Assembly: GCA_020622085.1 (NCBI GenBank)
Contig: JAHRYM010000001.1
Location: forward strand, 2,211,620-2,275,619
DNA from: Paracoccaceae bacterium
GTDB lineage: Bacteria; Pseudomonadota; Alphaproteobacteria; Rhodobacterales; Rhodobacteraceae
DNA: 64,000 bases
Direction of reading: 5' to 3'
In this document: one piece after another, positions 63,367 through 64,000 of the stretch
Layout of the letters: each line of letters begins with the position of its first letter
How positions within the stretch are numbered: the first letter of the stretch is position 1
Translations under genes and position numbers: made by a program
Notes under the pieces: model-generated
Database searches by the model: none
Seen by the model: the letters and a program-made list of their open reading frames with translations, nothing else
Told to the model about the DNA's origin: nothing

Positions 63367-63575
63367 TGGCCGACCTCGCCCAACTCAGCGCTTGGCGCGA
63401 TGCCCTGATGGCCGCCCGCTATCAGGGCATCCGCACCGTCGAATACGACGGCAAGCGGATCACCTACGCGACCGATGCGGAAATGGCGGCCGCGCTGGGC
63501 GACCTCAACCGCCAGATCACCGGCACCACGGCGCGCATCGCCGTGGTCCGCATCCAATCCTCGAAAGGGCTTTGA
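63366..63575 (+). CDS. gpW-like head-completion protein
   Basis: A 69-aa protein beginning MADLAQLSAWRDALMAARYQ, with IRTVEYDGKRITYATDAEM, matching the small gpW-type head-tail joining family. It overlaps the capsid stop by one base (TAATG). In lambda the equivalent gene lies between terminase and portal. Confidence 0.75.
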   Translation: MADLAQLSAWRDALMAARYQGIRTVEYDGKRITYATDAEMAAALGDLNRQITGTTARIAVVRIQSSKGL

Positions 63576-63577
63576 CC

Positions 63578-63922
63578 ATGAAGAACCATATTCAGAAGGG
63601 CGACATCATCACCGTGCCCGCGCCCGCAGGCGGCATCGCCTCTGGCGAGGGCACGATCATCGGCAACATCTTCGGCATCGCTGCCTATGCGGCTGCCGTG
63701 GGCGAACCGGTCGAACTTGCCACCATCGGCGTCTATCAACTGCCGAAAGCCACCGCCGCCGTGGTGACGGTCGGCGCGCGGGTGGCGTGGGACAACACGG
63801 CCAAGAACATCAACGTGCCGGGCACCGGGCGTTTCCCCGTTGGCATAGCGACTGAGGCTGCCGGAAATGGCATCACCAGTGTCGCTGTTCGGCTGGATGG
63901 CGTGGGGACCGTGGCAGCATGA
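63578..63922 (+). CDS. DUF2190 phage head decoration-type protein
   Basis: A 114-aa beta-rich protein (IQKGDIITVPAPAGGIASGE, EPVELATIGVYQLPK, NGITSVAVRLDG). DUF2190 proteins sit beside capsid genes and probably decorate or stabilise heads. It starts 2 bp after gpW, and its stop overlaps the next start. Confidence 0.85.
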   Translation: MKNHIQKGDIITVPAPAGGIASGEGTIIGNIFGIAAYAAAVGEPVELATIGVYQLPKATAAVVTVGARVAWDNTAKNINVPGTGRFPVGIATEAAGNGITSVAVRLDGVGTVAA

Positions 63923-64000
63923 TGGCGCAAGATATCCACGCCGTCCTGAATGGTCTCACCCTGTTGGTCGAGGACACGAAGGGGGCGAGCCAGCTTGACG
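63919..64000 (+). CDS. Partial phage head-tail gene, cut by window end
   Basis: Starts at an ATGA overlap; only 27 residues are visible (MMAQDIHAVLNGLTLLVEDT...). It continues the head/neck module. Too short to name. Confidence 0.6.
   Translation, partial: MMAQDIHAVLNGLTLLVEDTKGASQLD

Overview
The window is GC-rich DNA from an alphaproteobacterium, most likely Rhodobacterales and Paracoccus-like. Two features suggest this: a phage tail module built from gene-transfer-agent-type tail-tip proteins (DUF2163, NlpC/P60, TIM-barrel host-specificity protein), and high-GC codon use throughout. The whole window is accessory DNA: two prophage segments bracket a defence and mobile-element island.

1-8972 (+ strand): tail-tip and lysis end of a prophage. 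In order: a DUF2163 tail gene broken by a CRISPR-like repeat cluster, an NlpC/P60 peptidase, a giant tail protein, a DUF2793 tail fibre, a small membrane protein, an M15 endolysin, nested Rz/Rz1-like spanins and a small unknown. 9027-33064 (all - strand): a defence island read from right to left. It runs HipB, HipA and a DUF6880-like protein; ExoI; a WYL regulator; a 1718-aa DEAD-box/DUF1998 helicase; an SNF2-type helicase; a large adenine methylase split by an IS630-family element; an unknown 261-aa protein; an HNH nuclease; McrB and McrC. The helicase/helicase/methylase core resembles class 1 DISARM with fused DrmA and DrmB functions and no visible DrmC. The methylase is currently interrupted.

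33.1-42 kb: three HipB-type operators, a fragment of an initiator tRNA 3' end with its terminator, IS debris, an uncharacterised two-gene module (985-aa pore-former-like protein plus 354-aa protein), a second IS630 copy, an IS66 pseudogene and an intact IS3 element. 42-47 kb: a recombination module with an excisionase-like gene, two tyrosine recombinases and a serine recombinase in overlapping frames. The last recombinase runs into a 3' fragment of initiator tRNA-fMet. 47-48.4 kb (-): a phage-head-domain, toxin-like protein with a small membrane protein.

48.5-64 kb: start of a second prophage or satellite. It has an integrase (-), then on the + strand regulators, a primase-helicase, a structured AT-rich intergenic region that may be an origin, small and large terminase, an inserted restriction-modification cassette (two adenine methylases and a convergent HNH nuclease), portal, protease-capsid fusion and head-completion genes. 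The RM cassette is bordered by a decayed duplicate of the portal 5' end. The window ends inside the head module.

Functionally, the island layers restriction-like defences (McrBC, DISARM-like, type II RM, HipBA and perhaps the 34-38 kb pair) on phage remains. Two identical IS630 copies, one in the methylase and one exactly at a stop codon, show recent transposition. All identifications come from reading motifs and gene order; no database search was run.
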